A stretch of 15,573 nucleotides of DNA from Saprospiraceae bacterium (GTDB taxonomy: Bacteria; Bacteroidota; Bacteroidia; Bacteroidales; JAIPBB01), in contig JAIPBB010000101.1 of the NCBI GenBank assembly GCA_021739805.1, positions 1-15,573 on the forward strand, given 5' to 3'. Each line of letters starts with the position of its first letter. Position 1 is the stretch's first letter. The translations under genes were made by a program, and so were the position numbers. Below the pieces are notes generated by a model. It saw only the letters and a list, made by a program, of their open reading frames with translations, did no database searches and was not told the origin of the DNA. Shown piece by piece: positions 13,130 to 15,573 of this stretch.

Positions 13130-13843
13130 ATGAGAAAAAAAAGTAACATTTTGATTTACTTATTCATTTCAATAGGAATGCTGTTTATCCTTAGCAATGC
13201 ATGCAAAAAAGACGAATCAAAACCAACATCTACTCCAACAATTACCAAGGGAACAGTTAAAGATATTGACGGTAATACATACCAGACAGTTAAAATAGGT
13301 GCTCAATGGTGGATGGCAGAAAATTTAAAAACTACAAAATACCTTGATGGAACAAGCATTCCGAATGTAAGCGACAGTATTGCGTGGATTAATTTAACCA
13401 CTGGTGCGTATTGTGATTACGACAATACTCCATCTAATTCTGATACATATGGCAGACTATATAACTGGTATGCAGCTGTAGATGTACGTAATATATGCCC
13501 ATCAGGATGGCATGTGCCAAGTGATGCAGAGTGGACAACATTAACCACATACCTTGGTGGTGAAAGTGTTGCAGGGGGCAAACTAAAAGAATCTGGTACA
13601 ATACATTGGGAAAGCCCAAATACAGGTGCAACCAACGAAAGCGGTTTTTCAGCACTTCCTGGTGGTAACCGTATCACCAATGGAGCATTCGACGCCAATG
13701 GATACTTCGGTATATATTGTAGTTCTTCTAAGCAATGTTATACCGACGCATGGATTCGGGCTATGAGCTACAATTATAGTTATGTGGCAAGGTACTTCAC
13801 TAGCAGGAAAGATGGCTTTTCTGTGCGTTGTGTTAAGGATTAA
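13130..13843 (+). CDS. FISUMP-domain lipoprotein
   Basis: Surface or periplasmic lipoprotein with the Fibrobacter succinogenes major paralogous (FISUMP) domain, a fold common in Bacteroidota and of unclear function. From ATG 13130 the 237-aa product has a lipoprotein signal: MRKKSNILIYLFISIG..., ending LSNAC with Cys25 as the acylation site, then KKDES. Domain landmarks are VKDIDGNTYQTVKIGAQWWMAENLKT, YGRLYNWYAAVD, CPSGWHVPSDAEWTTL, a Gly-rich GGKLKESG, ESGFSALPGGNR and the terminal DGFSVRCVKD, so the domain is complete. An upstream TTG at 13073 is in frame and follows AGGAG by 9 bases, but would put 19 hydrophilic residues before the signal peptide. I prefer the ATG. It is driven by the promoter at 12883-12913. 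Confidence 0.9.
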   Translation: MRKKSNILIYLFISIGMLFILSNACKKDESKPTSTPTITKGTVKDIDGNTYQTVKIGAQWWMAENLKTTKYLDGTSIPNVSDSIAWINLTTGAYCDYDNTPSNSDTYGRLYNWYAAVDVRNICPSGWHVPSDAEWTTLTTYLGGESVAGGKLKESGTIHWESPNTGATNESGFSALPGGNRITNGAFDANGYFGIYCSSSKQCYTDAWIRAMSYNYSYVARYFTSRKDGFSVRCVKD

Positions 13844-13865
13844 TTTTATTTATATAGAAAACCTT

Positions 13866-14000
13866 TTGAGAGATGAAATTTTGGAACTTATCGAAGGAGA
13901 GCAACCATCAGTTTTAATGAGAAAAAAAGTTGGTGATAGAATCCTAAGAAAAGTATTAGGATTTGTTGAGACTTTTATTAATGGTTTAGTTGGTAAATGA
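13866..14000 (+). CDS. Possible small ORF or gene fragment after the FISUMP gene
   Basis: From TTG 13866 there are 44 codons to the TGA at 13998-14000, in a different frame from the lipoprotein. The translation (LRDEILELIEGEQPSVLMRKK then VGDRILRKVLGFVETFINGL) has a balanced composition and an amphipathic helix pattern that looks more coding than the AT-rich gaps nearby. No ATG opens it outside the FISUMP coding sequence, and I know no family. It may be the remnant of a longer gene or a small cytosolic peptide. Confidence 0.25.
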   Translation: MRDEILELIEGEQPSVLMRKKVGDRILRKVLGFVETFINGLVGK

Positions 14001-14063
14001 AACTGTGACAATTTGTAACGGTTTGAAACAGTATTAAATAAATAATGATTTAACAATTTAATT

Positions 14064-14444
14064 ATGACATTTCATCCAATAGAAAAAGACCCAAATTACA
14101 AACCCTGGGGAATGGAATTAAACACATTTTGTATGCTAATGCATTTATCGAGATTTGCAGGTGCGGTTGTTCCACTTGCTGGTTTGGTTATGCCTATAGT
14201 TATGTGGGCAACAAATAAAGATCAAAGTGATGTGGTTGATGCTCATGGGAAGAATATTCTAAACTGGATTATTAGCAGTGTTATTTATGCAATTATTGGC
14301 GGAATAACATTTTTCTTTGTTGTTGGAATTTTTATTTTGATAGCTCTTGGCATTTGCTCACTAATTTTTACAATTATTGGAGCTGTGAAAGCAAACAATG
14401 GAGAAATTTATACATATCCATTAGCGATTTCGTTTATTTTATAG
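14064..14444 (+). CDS. DUF4870 / Tic20-like membrane protein
   Basis: The 126-aa inner-membrane protein has hydrophobic segments at about 22-49, 65-80 and 82-107. The order MHLSRFAGAVVPLAGLVMPIVMW, then NKDQSDVVDAHGKNILNWIIS, then two close helices is the DUF4870 signature; the DAHGKNILNW loop matches the family's conserved D.HGK..LN motif. Function in the family is not established. The start ATG at 14064 directly precedes a short polar N-terminus. It is 28 bases upstream of the TPR protein gene, so the two may share a transcript. No promoter of the TAnnTTTG type stands out in the 63-base gap before it. Confidence 0.85.
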   Translation: MTFHPIEKDPNYKPWGMELNTFCMLMHLSRFAGAVVPLAGLVMPIVMWATNKDQSDVVDAHGKNILNWIISSVIYAIIGGITFFFVVGIFILIALGICSLIFTIIGAVKANNGEIYTYPLAISFIL

Positions 14445-14472
14445 AACTTTTTGAAAAAAATCATAACATACA

Positions 14473-15312
14473 ATGAAAAAATCTCTAACAATTTTATTAT
14501 TAATCACTTCAATACTTTCATTTGGACAGACTGAAATTTCAAAAAAATATGAGACTGCTGACAGTTTGCTTCAAGCAGACAATTTTAAAGAAGCATACAA
14601 AATTTACAAAAATATTGAAGCTATATGCGACAAGAAAGATACACTTTATGATTATATACTTTGGTATTATATTGGCGTCACTACTCAACTTGAGAATCAG
14701 AATAGAATGAATGAAAAATTCGACAGCTCCCTCATATTTGGACTTGAAGCATTGAGTTTAATTGAAAAAGGGAAAGAGTACTATGACAAGAAATTCGCTG
14801 CGAGAGAATTTTGGATGTATAAAAATATAATTGTATCTTATTTTGGCTTAGGACAACTGGACAAAGCAAAAAAGTATCAAGACGTTTTATACAAGGCATA
14901 CAAAGGAAATAAATTGCCGGAAGGAATTGACGAATACTACAATTTTACATTCTTTAAGTGGGAAGATAAAAATATTTGGGGTTATGAATGGTTCGAAGAA
15001 TTACCAAAAGATAGATTTTCAAAAAGCTTTTCTAAAATTATCTATTACGTTTACAGCACAAACCCAGACGGGTCTGACAAAGACCAACTTTATAGGCTTC
15101 ATGTGCTAATGTTTCATAATATCGATAAGTCAGTTAAAATTGATTATGTTTTAACGAAACGACTTGAAACAGCTACCAATGAAGTAAGTGGAACGCTTTA
15201 CGCCTACACATACAATGAAAAAATTGACTATTCGAAACTTCAAACTGACATTAAGGAAGTTTTGAAAGGAAATTATGAACCTGACACAAAATCAATAATT
15301 AAAAAGCAATAA
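14473..15312 (+). CDS. Secreted TPR-containing protein of unknown function
   Basis: 279-aa product with a typical signal peptide (MKKSLTILLLITSILSFGQ, cleavage near residue 18). It then has TPR-like helical pairs at about 24-60 (YETADSLLQADNFKEAYKIYKN), 60-100 and 110-145 (MYKNIIVSYFGLGQLDKAKKYQDVLY). The C-terminal half (about 155-270) is a mixed alpha/beta region: FFKWEDKNIWGYEWF, IIYYVYSTNPDGSDKDQLYRLHVLMF, TLYAYTYNEK. I do not know a named family for it. The FGQ ending of the signal resembles many Bacteroidota exported proteins. It lacks a type IX sorting tail, so a periplasmic location is likely. It follows the DUF4870 gene by 28 bases. Confidence 0.8.
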   Translation: MKKSLTILLLITSILSFGQTEISKKYETADSLLQADNFKEAYKIYKNIEAICDKKDTLYDYILWYYIGVTTQLENQNRMNEKFDSSLIFGLEALSLIEKGKEYYDKKFAAREFWMYKNIIVSYFGLGQLDKAKKYQDVLYKAYKGNKLPEGIDEYYNFTFFKWEDKNIWGYEWFEELPKDRFSKSFSKIIYYVYSTNPDGSDKDQLYRLHVLMFHNIDKSVKIDYVLTKRLETATNEVSGTLYAYTYNEKIDYSKLQTDIKEVLKGNYEPDTKSIIKKQ

Positions 15313-15380
15313 GAAAAACCAATTAACGATTTACGATATATTTGAAAACTCATACTAAGTTTGTATCTGAAATCTAAAAT

Positions 15381-15402
15381 CCTCGCCTTCAGAATCGGCA
15401 GG
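15381..15402. terminator. Stem-loop downstream of the TPR protein gene, possible terminator
   Basis: CCTCGCC (15381-15387) and GGCAGG (15397-15402) pair as CCT-GCC/GGC-AGG with one bulged C, followed by TTTAATT. The T-run is short and the stem modest, so this is tentative. A TATATTTG box (-7-like, no -33) lies upstream at 15337-15344. Confidence 0.35.
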
Positions 15403-15500
15403 TTTAATTCTTGTTCGACATTCAAATTATTATTAAAAGGTATAATACTCAAAAATGGTTGGTAAAATCAACTGAATAACCTTATTCCCTAAGGGTAAGT

Positions 15501-15537
15501 AAAAGTTTTATGAAAATGGTTTCATAAAACTTTTTTA
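15501..15537. terminator. 15-bp perfect hairpin with T-run
   Basis: AAAAGTTTTATGAAA (15501-15515), loop ATGG, TTTCATAAAACTTTT (15520-15534) and further T to 15536 form an uninterrupted stem that would terminate transcription on the plus strand; the A-run at its left edge could also serve the minus strand. It ends only 3-5 bases before an ATG at 15540. A smaller CCC-TAA-GGG hairpin precedes it (15487-15495). Confidence 0.7.
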
Positions 15538-15539
15538 GT

Positions 15540-15573
15540 ATGGAAAAACAGTCAAAAAAAAGCGTTGTTGGGC
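15540..15573 (+). CDS. Possible start of a gene cut by the right edge
   Basis: ATG at 15540 opens MEKQSKKSVVG with no stop before the window ends. The residues look like a plausible N-terminus, but only eleven codons are visible. A strong hairpin ends directly before it, which is unusual for a normal leader. No family call is possible. Confidence 0.3.
   Translation, partial: MEKQSKKSVVG

Noticed and set aside
13417..13698. Antisense frames over the FISUMP domain
   Set aside because: The plus frame carries the complete FISUMP signature; the minus frames show none.

Overview
The window comes from an AT-rich (roughly 30% G+C) member of the Bacteroidota. The evidence is a PorP/SprF-family type IX secretion protein next to a TPR/PD40 protein, a FISUMP-domain lipoprotein, a DUF4870 protein, mostly absent Shine-Dalgarno sequences, and several promoters with the Bacteroidota signature TTG-N19-21-TAnnTTTG. 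The genes look chromosomal. No transposase, integrase, rRNA, tRNA or CRISPR array was seen. Genus cannot be told from the sequence.

Layout. 1-1072 (minus): a C-terminal-processing S41 protease, cut by the left edge. 1266-2369: a nitronate monooxygenase/FabK-like flavoenzyme transcribed divergently from it. 2420-2590: a two-part tandem repeat, with GTCATTTGCTTCGCT units followed by eleven 11-bp TGAATGACAAC-like units. 2616-3287: a rhomboid protease with an acidic tail.

3284-7700 looks like an accessory stretch. It holds small or broken reading frames (3284-3588), a GHKL ATPase joined to a C-terminal HExxH domain (3590-4990), an RmuC-family protein with an internal duplication (5166-6680), and a HigB/HigA-type toxin-antitoxin pair (6917-7587) bracketed by a ~30-bp imperfect direct repeat. 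RtcB RNA ligase follows (7760-9052).

9053-9650 is a long, extremely AT-rich gap. It holds 7-bp tandem repeats, an isolated intrinsic terminator and three AAAGTCC-A-tract repeats, and it ends in a near-ideal promoter (9623-9653). That promoter probably drives one transcription unit ending at the terminator at 12852-12885: porP/sprF-like, TPR/PD40 protein, a truncated pseudo-receiver, an 83-aa unknown protein and a 19-aa hydrophobic/cationic micro-ORF. A second near-ideal promoter, whose -33 element lies in the terminator T-run, starts the FISUMP lipoprotein unit. A DUF4870 membrane protein and a secreted TPR protein follow. The right end carries a strong 15-bp hairpin immediately before a possible new gene start at 15540.

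Best candidates for something undescribed are the GHKL-HExxH fusion with a coding remnant ending one base before its start, and the PorP-PD40-pseudo-receiver operon with its small proteins. Both are inferences from sequence and context only.
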